Shown here in pieces: positions 1-8,139 of a DNA stretch of 38,182 nt (within the stretch, counting starts at the first letter, position 1; each line of letters starts with the position of its first letter). This DNA comes from Thermoflexales bacterium. Its GTDB lineage: Bacteria; Chloroflexota; Anaerolineae; J036; Brachytrichaceae. Location: assembly GCA_025056965.1 (NCBI GenBank), contig JANWVF010000117.1, positions 1-38,182 of the forward strand. The letters are read 5' to 3'. The position numbers were made by a program, and so were the translations under genes. The notes under the pieces are model-generated. The model made no database searches, was not told the DNA's origin, and was given only the letters and a program-made list of their open reading frames with translations.

Positions 1-99
1 CGAGGTCATCGCCGTGAACGGCTCGTCGCCGGAGCAGACGGCCAACGTCGCCTGTCGGCGCGCAAGGATAAACTCGCGGACTTCGGTCATCTCGTCCAT
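1..99 (-). CDS. N-terminal fragment of a pyridoxamine-5'-phosphate-oxidase-like protein (cut by window edge)
   Basis: An open frame of 33 codons runs from an ATG at 99 to the window edge without a stop. It begins MDEMTEVREFILARRQATLA and continues with a VCSGDEPFTAM stretch. A short helix followed by a strand with an R-x-A-T-L-A core is how FMN-binding split-barrel proteins of the PNPOx superfamily start, where the first strand lines the flavin site. Function cannot be taken further from 33 residues: oxidases, F420- or heme-binding relatives and nitroimidazole-resistance proteins share this start. A small palindrome, GTTGT-ATC-ACAAC at 120-132, sits about 20 bases upstream of the start and could be an operator. 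Confidence 0.5.
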   Translation of the reverse strand, partial: MDEMTEVREFILARRQATLAVCSGDEPFTAMTS

Positions 100-560
100 A
101 GCCGAATGGATTGCAGTGTGTTGTATCACAACTCGCGCGCCAAGGACACGTCGCACGGGATCAAGCTTAGGGCCATGAATAATGGCCTAGGAGGCGGTCA
201 GGGCCGTATTCAGGACGGCTTGTCGGCGCGGGGGCGAAACGGCTCACTGCTGCTTGGATGAGACGAACGACCTAGGGTTACGCTCCCCTGATTCCCCTCA
301 GGGTGCGGCGTGGGCGCATCTGCCGTCACCGTGCGGGCGTTCGAACTCGCTTCGATGGGACGCGCGTCAGCATCGAGCGCATCGGGTAGGGCCATACCGA
401 CTCCGCTAGCTGAACCACTGGTGCCGGCACGGGTGCAGTCGGCCTACACGCAGAGCAGGCTGGTGAGCAGCACACTGACCATCACCTCAGTCAACTGGTT
501 GCCGCTGGATGAGCTCAGCGGAACACAGGCGACGCGAATGCACTGGGCGCGCGGGCAGTA
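100..560. other. Region without a convincing intact gene
   Basis: No intact gene can be supported here. Short frames exist on both strands but show no recognisable domain. The plus-strand frame from 310 to 561 ends in a stop overlapping the GTG that opens the following remnant, and its last 40 residues (for example SSTLTITSVNWLP) could be an eroded upstream part of the same surface protein. Two small inverted repeats are visible: GTTGT-ATC-ACAAC at 120-132 and CCCTGA-N6-TCAGGG at 286-303. The region is best read as promoter sequence for the minus-strand gene at 1-99 plus degraded coding sequence. Confidence 0.5.
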
Positions 561-851
561 GTGACGCTGCCTGCTGATAGCCGGTTCCTGTGGCTTGGGG
601 TGCTGTCGGTGAGCGGCGGTGCAGTGACCTGGGACAACGTCGGCAAGCGGTTGGTGTGGGAAGGCGACCTGGCGGCAGGCGGCGAGGTGGCGATCGTATT
701 CAAAGCGCAGGCGAGCTTCGGGTTACCGCAGAGCGTGCTGGCGTCGCCGTTCGAGGTGAGCCATGCTTGGCGGCCGACGCACTACGGGACGGCAACGTAT
801 GGGTATCCGCATCGGCTGTATTTCATGCTGGTGAGGAAGAATGCGCCGTAG
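561..851 (+). pseudogene. C-terminal remnant of a repeat-type surface protein (DUF11-like domain)
   Basis: The 96-residue frame opens at a GTG and reads LPADSRFLWLGV, then GGAVTWDNVGKRLVWEG, then LAAGGEVAIVFKAQ. This order (LPAD...GG-x-V-x-W-D...L-x-W-x-G...L-x-x-G-x-x-V-x-I-x-F) is typical of the second half of DUF11-type Ig-like domains, found as tandem modules in large secreted or cell-wall proteins. There is no signal peptide, no N-terminal half of the domain and no good ribosome site, so this looks like the surviving tail of a decayed gene rather than a complete protein. A strong hairpin terminator follows immediately. It could instead be an assembly frameshift in a longer real gene. Confidence 0.5.
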
Positions 852-874
852 TACGCGGCGAGCGGCCTAGGAAG

Positions 875-914
875 AAACAGCCCGACAGACCTTTCTGGGT
901 CTGTCGGGCTGTTT
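875..914. terminator. Bidirectional intrinsic-terminator-like hairpin
   Basis: A perfect 16-bp inverted repeat (AAACAGCCCGACAGAC, 8-base loop, then its exact complement) spans 875-914. It lies between the plus-strand surface-protein remnant ending at 851 and the minus-strand dehydratase ending at 942, so it is placed to end transcription from both sides. The arms end in AAA/TTT, giving a short U-tract in either direction, although a long T-run is lacking. Confidence 0.8.
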
Positions 915-941
915 GCTTAGAGCAGATGGCCCAAACTTCGG

Positions 942-2219
942 TCATGACCACAGCCGATCCCACGACCGGTCGGTATCCCAGTAGCTGCTCGGCTCGAAAT
1001 AGCCGGCCGGATCGCCGGGCGTGAGGTGCGCGCGGATTGCGTCTTCATTGAGCTCGATGCCCAGCCCCGGCCCTTCGGGCACTGGGATGTAGCCGTTCTG
1101 GATAATGGGCTTGGGAATGCCGGTGATGAAGTCATCCCAGTAGGGCAGATCGGTGAAATGGTGCTCGAGCGCGATGAAGTTCTCCGTAGCAGCGGCGCTG
1201 TGTACGGCGGCGATAGTGGAGACCGGTGAGCCGGCCATGTGGATGGCCATGCTGATGCCGTACTCCTGCGCTAGGTCGCCGATCTTCTTTGTCTCCAGGA
1301 TGCCGCCGGCCGTTGCCAGGTCGGGATGGCATACCGAGATGGCGTGCGCCTCGAACAACGGCTTGAAGTTCTCGTGCAAGTAGATGTCCTCGCCGGTGCA
1401 GACGGGCGTCTTCAAGCGGGTGCGCAACAGGCGCCACTGCTCGGTGAGCTGCCATGGCACCATGTCCTCTAGCCAGGCCAGGTTGAACGGCTCCAGCGCC
1501 TCGCCTAAGCGCAGACAGTCCTCGACGCCGATGTGGCCGAAGTGATCTACGGCCAAGGGAATCTCATCGCCGATCGCGCTGCGCACTTGCGCCACGTATT
1601 CAACAAGGATGCGAATGCCCTTGTCGGTCAGTCGGATGTGGGTGAAGGGATGCATGACCGTGCGCGTCTCCAGCATGCCGGCCGGCGCGCACAACGCGCC
1701 GGGGATGCCGGCCAGCAACTCGATCCCCACATCCATCTTTAGGAAGGTGAAGCCTTTGGCGATGCGCTCTTGCAGCTTCCGACCCATAGCCTCGCCGGTC
1801 GGCTCATTGGGCGTGTCGCAGTACATGCGCACGCGGTCGCGGAATTTGCCGCCGGCCAGCATGTAGCACGGCACGCCGTAGGCCTTGCCGGCCAGGTCCA
1901 TCAACGCCATCTCGACGGCGGATACGCCACCGCCCTGGCGCGCATGTCCGCCGAATTGCTTGATCTTGCGAAAGAGCTTATCTACGTTGCAGGGGTTCTC
2001 GCCGATGAGCAGCCGCTTCAGCATCAGCGCGTAGTTCTTGCTGGCGCCGTCGCGCACTTCGCCGATGCCGTAGATATCCTGGTTGGTATCAATGCGGATC
2101 AGCGGGCACATCCATCCCGTCGGCGTGAGCTGCAGCGCCGCGGCGCGCACGTCGGTGATCTTCAAATCGCTTGGTCGTGAGAAGGTGCGGACGTTGTCCT
2201 CGATTCGTTTGGATTCCAT
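942..2219 (-). CDS. Enolase-superfamily (mandelate racemase/sugar-acid dehydratase type) enzyme
   Basis: This 425-residue protein has the full enolase-superfamily layout: an N-terminal capping domain (about 20-135) and a TIM barrel. Mg2+ ligands fall at the expected 26-residue spacing: D225 (AVDHFGH), E251 (AWLEDM) and E277 (TGEDIY). A general-base dyad is visible as D300 (CHPDLA) and H327 (AIHMAG), 27 residues apart as in mandelate racemase. The second-strand motif is K161-M-D163 rather than K-x-K. Family members abstract the proton alpha to a carboxylate, mostly in dehydration of aldonic or uronic acids; the substrate here is not determinable. The ATG at 2219 is chosen because an AGGAG precedes it; an in-frame ATG 14 codons upstream lacks one. 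It lies downstream of an SDR gene and probably shares its transcript. Confidence 0.88.
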   Translation of the reverse strand: MESKRIEDNVRTFSRPSDLKITDVRAAALQLTPTGWMCPLIRIDTNQDIYGIGEVRDGASKNYALMLKRLLIGENPCNVDKLFRKIKQFGGHARQGGGVSAVEMALMDLAGKAYGVPCYMLAGGKFRDRVRMYCDTPNEPTGEAMGRKLQERIAKGFTFLKMDVGIELLAGIPGALCAPAGMLETRTVMHPFTHIRLTDKGIRILVEYVAQVRSAIGDEIPLAVDHFGHIGVEDCLRLGEALEPFNLAWLEDMVPWQLTEQWRLLRTRLKTPVCTGEDIYLHENFKPLFEAHAISVCHPDLATAGGILETKKIGDLAQEYGISMAIHMAGSPVSTIAAVHSAAATENFIALEHHFTDLPYWDDFITGIPKPIIQNGYIPVPEGPGLGIELNEDAIRAHLTPGDPAGYFEPSSYWDTDRSWDRLWS

Positions 2220-2317
2220 AGTTGATCTCCTGTCCGTTGGTCTGCTTGGTCGAATCGTCATGCCTGCGTGCTGCGTGTCTCACTCGCGGCCTTGAGTCGA
2301 AATACGGCAATCGCGCA

Positions 2318-3172
2318 TCATTCGTCATGTCGCCATCCCAGCAGGCGCTCGGCTTTGGCGCAGTTGTAAAAGCCGGCGTTGCCGGAGAGGTCGCCGACAA
2401 TTGGCACGTCCGGGTAGAACTGCCGAGCCAGTTCGGCCGAGTGAACGTCCGGCGCGAAGATGGTCGTCGGCGCAACGATGAAGAAGGCTTCGTGACCGGT
2501 GTATGTCGCGTGCAGCGCGGCTATGCACGCGCGCGCCGCGGCATCTATGTCGGTGTAGGCCCACAGATGATTGACGATTCGTTGGCGCGTCGTCGGGTCA
2601 AGCCGGTTGATCTCCTCGAGCGTGGCGCGTGCGACCGGTGGGCGGAGGCCATGGAGGCGAAGACTGGCGATGGTCATGTGCTCGTGCCGGCGGGCGAATG
2701 AGTCGGCCTGCTGCTCCATCACCCACTTCGATAGGCTATACGCATCTTCGTTGTAAGTGGGGTGACGCTCGTCCACCGGGAAGTAGTCGTAGCGCGCCCT
2801 GCGGCTGTATGCGCCGCCGATCGCATTGATGCTGGAAGCCAGGCAGACCTTCCGGATGCCCAGCTTAGCAGCGGCGAACAACAAGTTGTAGCTGGTGACC
2901 GTGTTGTTCACATACACTTCTGGTTCGGGTGCGCTCAGCGGGCTGGGAATGGCCGCCAGGTGAATCACTGCGTCGCACCCTTCCAACGTATGGATGAGCG
3001 CGGACAAATCGGCCAAATCTAGGCTAACGAACGCGACCGGCTGCCCCGCTTGAGCAAGCGCAGCTTCGGATGAAGTTCGATCTATGTTAAGGACTTCGTA
3101 TCCGCCGCGGACGAGGTGTTCGATGACTACACGGCCGAAGCGGCCGTTGCCTCCGGTGACTGCGACTTTCAT
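2318..3172 (-). CDS. NAD(P)-dependent epimerase/dehydratase (extended SDR), uronate-dehydrogenase-like
   Basis: The 284-residue product starts MKVAVTGGNGRFGR, the Rossmann TGGxGxxG nucleotide-binding motif at residues 7-14. It carries HLAAIP around residue 80, an active-site serine in ASSINAIGG and the catalytic Y-x-x-x-K as YSLSK. These define an extended short-chain dehydrogenase/reductase acting on a sugar or sugar nucleotide. The short C-terminal half and the SINAIGG/DAYSLSK region recall hexuronate (uronate) dehydrogenases. That would fit the downstream acid-sugar dehydratase (oxidise a uronate, then dehydrate the aldarate), but this is inference. The start overlaps the stop of the upstream gene in an ATGA arrangement, indicating translational coupling and ruling out a longer upstream start. 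Confidence 0.85.
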   Translation of the reverse strand: MKVAVTGGNGRFGRVVIEHLVRGGYEVLNIDRTSSEAALAQAGQPVAFVSLDLADLSALIHTLEGCDAVIHLAAIPSPLSAPEPEVYVNNTVTSYNLLFAAAKLGIRKVCLASSINAIGGAYSRRARYDYFPVDERHPTYNEDAYSLSKWVMEQQADSFARRHEHMTIASLRLHGLRPPVARATLEEINRLDPTTRQRIVNHLWAYTDIDAAARACIAALHATYTGHEAFFIVAPTTIFAPDVHSAELARQFYPDVPIVGDLSGNAGFYNCAKAERLLGWRHDE

Positions 3173-4056
3173 GCGTAGATCCACAAACCGTTCTGCTGCG
3201 TGCCGCAAAGGATCGTCCCGTCGTTGTCTACCCACAGCGACAGCGGATCGCGTGGCATGCGGCCTTCGGTGCGCTCCCACGTCTCGCCGAAGTCGGAAGA
3301 TAAGGCGACGACCATTGGCGTGGCGACGGCGATCTTCGTCCCGTCCGGCGACACGGCCAGCGCGCTGATCGGGCCAGAGCTGAACGCGCTGCGCTTGCTC
3401 CAGCTCGTGCCCCGATTAGCCGAGTGGTATAAGCCGCGCGACTCGCTGCCGACGATCAGAGCGTTGCGCGCGAAGGCGATGCCGGACAGCGGTAGTGCCT
3501 CCGACGGCACGGGCGATAGGCGCCACGACTCGCCGCGGTTGATGCTGTAGAACAACCCGCCGGTGACGGCGACGAAGAGCATGCCATCCGCGGGGAACAT
3601 CGGAGAGAGCGCGATCGCGGTAACCTCATAATCGGGCAGCCCGAAGTTACGGTAGACCCAAGACCGGCCGCCGTCGGTGGAGCGCAGCACACCATGGCCG
3701 GTGGTCGCTGCGAAGGCAACGCCATCTTGGTCGAAAGCCGGCGAGAGGACGATGAAGGCGATTTGAGCCGGCTCGCGCAATGCGCCGGCCGTCCAGCTTG
3801 CGCCACCATCACCGGAGTAGGCGATGCCGTCGTTCGCGCCGACGATGATTAGGCCATTTTGGGCCGGAGTGCCGTTGTGGGCGGCTACGGCCGTGAGGAG
3901 CGTGTTCTTGAGCGGCTCGGCGATTTGCTCACATGCTTCGCCGCCGGCGTAACGCCAGAGGCCCTCGTTCGTGCCGAGCAGCCAGGCGGACGATGCGCCG
4001 TGTTGAGAGATCGAGAAGATCGTCTTAGGACTTGTTAAGTTTCGCCACCTGCGCAT
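3169..4056 (-). CDS. Asp-box (BNR/sialidase-like) beta-propeller protein
   Basis: The 295-residue protein is built of repeats ending in Asp-boxes of the form S-x-D/N-x-G-x-S/T-W: YSGDGGASW, RSTDGGRSW, YSINRGESW, HSANRGTSW and LSSDFGETW, spaced about 40 residues apart. Such boxes mark beta-propellers of the sialidase/BNR and Ycf48-like type. There is no signal peptide and no sialidase arginine triad that I can recognise, so catalysis should not be assumed; a scaffold or ligand-binding role is equally possible. It is first in a minus-strand set with a sugar-type SDR (ATGA overlap) and an acid-sugar dehydratase. The start at 4056 is the first ATG; its ribosome site is weak (AAGAG). Confidence 0.8.
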   Translation of the reverse strand: MRRWRNLTSPKTIFSISQHGASSAWLLGTNEGLWRYAGGEACEQIAEPLKNTLLTAVAAHNGTPAQNGLIIVGANDGIAYSGDGGASWTAGALREPAQIAFIVLSPAFDQDGVAFAATTGHGVLRSTDGGRSWVYRNFGLPDYEVTAIALSPMFPADGMLFVAVTGGLFYSINRGESWRLSPVPSEALPLSGIAFARNALIVGSESRGLYHSANRGTSWSKRSAFSSGPISALAVSPDGTKIAVATPMVVALSSDFGETWERTEGRMPRDPLSLWVDNDGTILCGTQQNGLWIYA

Positions 4057-4200
4057 AGACTCTTGAAACTTGCTGCACCTGTCTGTCGTCTAGTTCATAG
4101 CGGCTTGTGCACCATGCTGCCGGTTCAGAGGCCGAACGGCAAGCGCCGATCATAACATTGCCGCGCGTCCGTGGTGCGAAGCTGTGAGCGTGGAGGAAGT

Positions 4201-5961
4201 ATGAAAGCAATTCAGCAGCATGGTCTGAGCGGATTCTTCGGCATTGTTACACGAGCGGCCGTGCGAGCGATTGCCGCCTTGCTCCTCGCGGCGTGCCAGG
4301 CCCCGTTCTTGCCGACGCCGGTCTCGCCGACGGCGACGCCTGTGCGACCGCTGCCGTTCATCACGGTGGTGCCCAAACGCGTCCTTGCCGGCGAGGCGGT
4401 GACGATCGTCGGCTCAGACTGGGATGCCGGGGAGGAGATTACGCTGGGGCTGGTCTCGACTGTGCCAAGCCCCGGCGCCGGCTCGATCGTCCTGGCCGTG
4501 ATTCGCGCCGACCCGAACGGTCGGTTTGAGTTGGCAACGACAATCCCTGCGGACACGTCGGCAGGGGTGTGGCAGATCTACGCGCAGACGCGCACAATCG
4601 GACGTTTCGCCACAGATGCCCTGACCGTGCTCGTTCCTACTTCGACGCCTGCGCCCACGCCGACAGCTGTGCCGCCGACGCATACGCCGGTGCCGACGCG
4701 GATCACGCCTACCCGTCCACCTCGGCGACCAACTTTGACACCTGTGCCCCCCACGCCGGTGCCGACAACCATCGTGCTGCCGCCCTTCACCGATTGGCGC
4801 GGAGAGTACTACGCCAACCCCAACCTAGACGGCTCACCCATCATCGTTCGCAACGATGCCGTGATTGACTTCAACTGGGGATATGGCTCGCCCGATTCGC
4901 GCGTCCCGACCGATAACTTCTCGGCGCGTTGGACGCGCATATTGGAGTTCGCGCCTGGCACCTATCGCTTCACCTTTCGCGCGGACGATGGCGTGCGGAT
5001 GTGGTTGGACAATGTGCTGGTGCTGGATAACTGGCGCGAGGGCGCGGCACGCGATGTCTCGACCGACGTAACACTCGGTCCTCGACCATACTCCTTCCGC
5101 ATCGAATATTTTGAGCGTTCTGGCGTGGCGTCCATTCGTTTTAGCATCTTCCAACTGCCGGCAGTGACCCCATCGCCGCTGCCTACTGCGACGCCGACGC
5201 CGCTGCCCCCTTCGCCTACTGCGACGCCGCTTCCACCGACGGCTATCCCGCCGACGGCGACGCCAACCCCGATTCCTACGCGCATTCCGCCGACGGCTAC
5301 ACCGACGCCGACACCGATCCCGGTGCCGACGTTGACGCCGACACCCATCCCACCCGCGACGCCGACCAGAACGCCGACGCCACGGCCTACGGACACGCCG
5401 ACGCCGCGACCTACCGACACACCAACGCCGCGGCCTGCCGACACGCCGACACCGCAGCCTACGGATACGCCGACGCCGCGGCCCACTGACACACCGACGC
5501 CGCGGCCTACCGACACGCCGACGCCACAGCCCACCGATACGCCAACGCCGCAGCCTACCGACACACCGACGCCACGGCCTACGGACACACCAACGCCACA
5601 GCCCACCGACACGCCGACGCCGACCGAGACGCCTGAGCCGACGGCTACGCCAACGGTAGCGCCGCCGACTGCGACCCCTACGCCTACGCGGCCGCTTACG
5701 GCGACGGCAGTGCTCACCGACAACGTCAATCTACGCGTGACGGGCAGCGGTTGGCCGCCCAACAGCCGCCTTTCGATCAGCCTAAGCGAATCGCCGGACG
5801 GCGATGAAGCAACATTACTCGGTCGCGTGCGCACGAATCGCAACGGCCGATTCACCTTTAGCAAGGTGTTGGACGAACCGCCGGCCGTCCCGGTCTACGT
5901 AGTGGTCGAATACAATCCTGTATTCCGGCTGGTCGTGCCGGTTGAGGTAGTAACGCCGTAG
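4201..5961 (+). CDS. Lipoprotein with PA14 domain and long Pro/Thr repeat stalk
   Basis: This 586-residue protein is predicted to be surface-anchored. Residues 1-32 are a lipoprotein signal ending in LLLAAC (lipidated C32). An N-terminal beta domain (about 45-150, [20 protein letters not shown]) is followed by a Pro/Thr linker and a PA14 domain (about 199-318) with [34 protein letters not shown] and [10 protein letters not shown]14 modules bind carbohydrate, often beside glycosidase or adhesin domains. Residues 321-500 are an extended TPTP-rich stalk, including ten octapeptide repeats. The C-terminal beta domain (501-586, [20 protein letters not shown]) resembles the N-terminal one in its G[13 protein letters not shown] pattern, so the stalk may separate two related modules. 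ATG 4201 is chosen for its GGAGGAA; an upstream in-frame GTG would spoil the signal peptide. Confidence 0.85.
   Translation: MKAIQQHGLSGFFGIVTRAAVRAIAALLLAACQAPFLPTPVSPTATPVRPLPFITVVPKRVLAGEAVTIVGSDWDAGEEITLGLVSTVPSPGAGSIVLAVIRADPNGRFELATTIPADTSAGVWQIYAQTRTIGRFATDALTVLVPTSTPAPTPTAVPPTHTPVPTRITPTRPPRRPTLTPVPPTPVPTTIVLPPFTDWRGEYYANPNLDGSPIIVRNDAVIDFNWGYGSPDSRVPTDNFSARWTRILEFAPGTYRFTFRADDGVRMWLDNVLVLDNWREGAARDVSTDVTLGPRPYSFRIEYFERSGVASIRFSIFQLPAVTPSPLPTATPTPLPPSPTATPLPPTAIPPTATPTPIPTRIPPTATPTPTPIPVPTLTPTPIPPATPTRTPTPRPTDTPTPRPTDTPTPRPADTPTPQPTDTPTPRPTDTPTPRPTDTPTPQPTDTPTPQPTDTPTPRPTDTPTPQPTDTPTPTETPEPTATPTVAPPTATPTPTRPLTATAVLTDNVNLRVTGSGWPPNSRLSISLSESPDGDEATLLGRVRTNRNGRFTFSKVLDEPPAVPVYVVVEYNPVFRLVVPVEVVTP
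5383..5622 (+). repeat. Ten tandem 24-bp units coding for (R/Q)PTDTPTP
   Basis: Ten consecutive in-frame 24-base units encode RPTDTPTP or QPTDTPTP (one has Ala for Thr). The units differ at many third codon positions while the peptide barely changes, so selection appears to act on the protein. They form the regular core of the Pro/Thr stalk of the PA14 lipoprotein; flanking sequence from 5161 to 5700 is less regular TPTP-rich coding sequence. There are no unique spacers, so this is not a CRISPR array. Confidence 0.93.
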
Positions 5962-5982
5962 TCGTTGCGCGAAAGCTGAAGG

Positions 5983-7122
5983 ATGCCCAAAGTAGATTTC
6001 TCGCCGGCCAGGGATGGCTTTCAATTCGCAAACTACTTCGTCAACCAAATTGCCGATATACCCGGCATCGGCAAGTTGCAGACGGCCGGCCGGTGCGGCG
6101 GCATGTCGTATTGTGTGCTCGATCACTACTTCGCCCGCCGACCGCTGCCGAACTTCAAGCCGAGTGATTTCGGCGATGCCGGCGTGCCGCCCGATGGTCA
6201 CCCGTTGGCCGATTACATCTACCAACACCAACTGGACAGTTTCTTCACTCTGAGCGCGGTCAAGTTCGTCACGTGGACGCTTGCTCCCGACGTTGGCAAC
6301 TTCATTGTTCGCGGGGTGACAGATCGAACGAAGAAAGAGGAGTTCAAGAAGCTGCGTGAGGCGATTGATCGTGGTGTGCCTGTGCCTCTCGGCTTGATCG
6401 TTGCGCGCACCCTGAACGATCTAGGGCGCAACCATCAGGTCGTTGGCTACGGCTATGACTACGATTCCCAAACCCAGCGCATGACGGTTTACATCTACGA
6501 CGTGAACTGGCCGGGGCAGGAGATCACCCTCACGTCGGGCAAGGACGACCCCGGCTGGCTGGCGTCCGGCCCGGGCAAAGAGCAGTGGCGCGGATGGTTC
6601 GTGCAGGATTACGCGCCACGCCTTCCGCCGCCCGATTTAGCCCGACCACCGGCCAAACCGGCGCCGAAGACAATCGCGCTCACCGAACGAACTGCTCGGC
6701 CAAGAGGGCGGCGCAGTCATCTGATCGTCACGCTCAATCGCCTGGTCTTCTTCAACCCCGAAGCGCCGGATGCGTCCGCCGAGATTGCGCTTGAATTTCG
6801 CATCGCCGATCAGAAAGTGCGCTGGCCGGTGCGCGGTCTGCGCGCGGTGAAGCATGGCACGAAAGTTAAGCTCGGGCGACGGGTCGAGGTAGATGTGGCG
6901 CACGATGACGTGCTGGAGATCAGCGGTCGGGTTGCCGGCGACGTGATGTGGAGCCAAGCAGACGGCTTTGACACATTTAACTGGCTTGACCTCGACCGGG
7001 ACGCGGCCGCAGGTTTCTTCCGCCAACGTTTTACCCGCGCCGACAAATGGGGCAGAGGCGCGCATAGCGTGCGCAGCGAAGGCGAACCCTGCGGCTACAT
7101 CCTCGAATACGCGATCGAGTGA
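5983..7122 (+). CDS. Uncharacterised protein with predicted papain-like cysteine-hydrolase domain
   Basis: I do not recognise a named family. The 379-residue protein has features of a papain-like fold: AGRCGGMSYCVLDHYF with candidate nucleophile C38, then RNHQVVGYGYDYD with candidate H151, then VYIYDVNWP with candidate acid D173. The order Cys-His-Asp and the surrounding small-residue and strand patterns match C39-type and related papain-fold domains. A Pro-rich linker (about 212-230) leads to a C-terminal beta-rich domain (about 245-320). No signal peptide is visible, so it may act in the cytoplasm or leave by another route. It starts 21 bases after the PA14 lipoprotein and precedes a secreted hydrolase, so the three may be co-transcribed. 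Activity (peptidase, amidase, acyltransferase) is unknown. Confidence 0.6.
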   Translation: MPKVDFSPARDGFQFANYFVNQIADIPGIGKLQTAGRCGGMSYCVLDHYFARRPLPNFKPSDFGDAGVPPDGHPLADYIYQHQLDSFFTLSAVKFVTWTLAPDVGNFIVRGVTDRTKKEEFKKLREAIDRGVPVPLGLIVARTLNDLGRNHQVVGYGYDYDSQTQRMTVYIYDVNWPGQEITLTSGKDDPGWLASGPGKEQWRGWFVQDYAPRLPPPDLARPPAKPAPKTIALTERTARPRGRRSHLIVTLNRLVFFNPEAPDASAEIALEFRIADQKVRWPVRGLRAVKHGTKVKLGRRVEVDVAHDDVLEISGRVAGDVMWSQADGFDTFNWLDLDRDAAAGFFRQRFTRADKWGRGAHSVRSEGEPCGYILEYAIE

Positions 7123-7161
7123 TCCAGTCATGAGATGACTAACGGGCTTGGGATGGGTTAT

Positions 7162-8112
7162 ATGAGGATCATGAGACTGATCGGTGTGGGAGCAGTGCTG
7201 CTGATGGTGATGTTCGGCGGCCTGCCTGCGCGCGCGCAGCCGTCGGTCGGCAACGCGCCCTATGAATCGCTCACCATCGAGCACCTGCGCCAACGCAGCT
7301 ACGGCGCGGGCGAATTCAAGGTGGAGCGCACGCTACAAGTCACGAGTGCCTTCACGCGCTCGCTCATCAGCTTCGCCAGCGACGGGTTGACCGTCTACGG
7401 CTTCATGAACACGCCGAAGGGCAGCGGCCCATTCCCGGTGGTGATCGTGCTGCACGGCTACGTCAACCCGCGCACCTACCGCACGCCAACGACGTATACC
7501 CAGCGTTACGCCGATGCGCTGGCGCGCGCGGGCTTCCTGGTGATTCACCCGGACTATCGCGGCCACGGTCGCAGCGAAGGTGAGGCAGAAGGCAACACCA
7601 ACCTCTTCCGCACCGGATACGCGATTGACGTGCTGAACTTGATCGCGCATGCCGGCCGACTACCGAATACCGTCCCCGGGGCGATCGGACTATTCGGCCA
7701 CTCGATGGGCGGCGGCATCGCGCTGCGCGTAGCGGTGGTGAACCCGGACGTGAAGGCCGTCGTGCTCTACGGCTCCATGAGCGGCGACGAGCGCTTGAAC
7801 GTAGATCGCATCAAGCGCGTCTTTCGGGGGGTGTCGTATATGCCGGAGGACGATGTGCCGCTCGACCTGTGGGACGACATTTCGCCGATCTCTTATCTAA
7901 GCGACTTGCGAGCTGCCGTGGAGATGCACCACGGCGCGCGCGATCCACAAGTGCCACTGGCCTGGTCGCGCGATCTCCACGCGCGGCTATCGGCGCTGGG
8001 CAAGCCGGCGGCGCTCTACGAATACACCGGCGCCGGCCACATCCTGCGCGGCCGCGATTACACGGCGATGATGGAGCGCGTGACGCGCTTCTTCGGCGCG
8101 CATTTGCGCTAG
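7162..8112 (+). CDS. Secreted alpha/beta hydrolase (prolyl-oligopeptidase/dienelactone-hydrolase-like)
   Basis: The 316-residue form starting at 7162 has a classical signal peptide (MRIMRLIGVGAVLLMVMFGG, then ARAQ as cleavage site), so the mature enzyme is exported. An in-frame ATG at 7135 would put nine extra polar residues in front; a GGGATGGG lies upstream of 7162. The alpha/beta-hydrolase fold is clear: oxyanion strand VVIVLHGY, HPDYRGHGRSEG, nucleophile elbow GHSMGG (S181), acid D261 in HGARDPQVP and H293 in GAGHIL. An additional N-terminal beta region (about 35-85) precedes the hydrolase core, as in S9-type peptidases and acyl esterases. The substrate, ester or peptide, cannot be told. 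Confidence 0.85.
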   Translation: MRIMRLIGVGAVLLMVMFGGLPARAQPSVGNAPYESLTIEHLRQRSYGAGEFKVERTLQVTSAFTRSLISFASDGLTVYGFMNTPKGSGPFPVVIVLHGYVNPRTYRTPTTYTQRYADALARAGFLVIHPDYRGHGRSEGEAEGNTNLFRTGYAIDVLNLIAHAGRLPNTVPGAIGLFGHSMGGGIALRVAVVNPDVKAVVLYGSMSGDERLNVDRIKRVFRGVSYMPEDDVPLDLWDDISPISYLSDLRAAVEMHHGARDPQVPLAWSRDLHARLSALGKPAALYEYTGAGHILRGRDYTAMMERVTRFFGAHLR

Positions 8113-8139
8113 GCTGCGCCTGCGCGCGCCATTCTGAGC

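Noticed and set aside
5161-5700. Short regular repeats resembling a CRISPR array
   Set aside because: Repeats are contiguous 24-base in-frame coding units with no unique spacers.
4962-5864. Minus-strand frame rich in Val-Gly-Val-Ser repeats
   Set aside because: It is the reverse complement of the Pro/Thr repeat region; the plus strand has signal peptide, PA14 domain and ribosome site.
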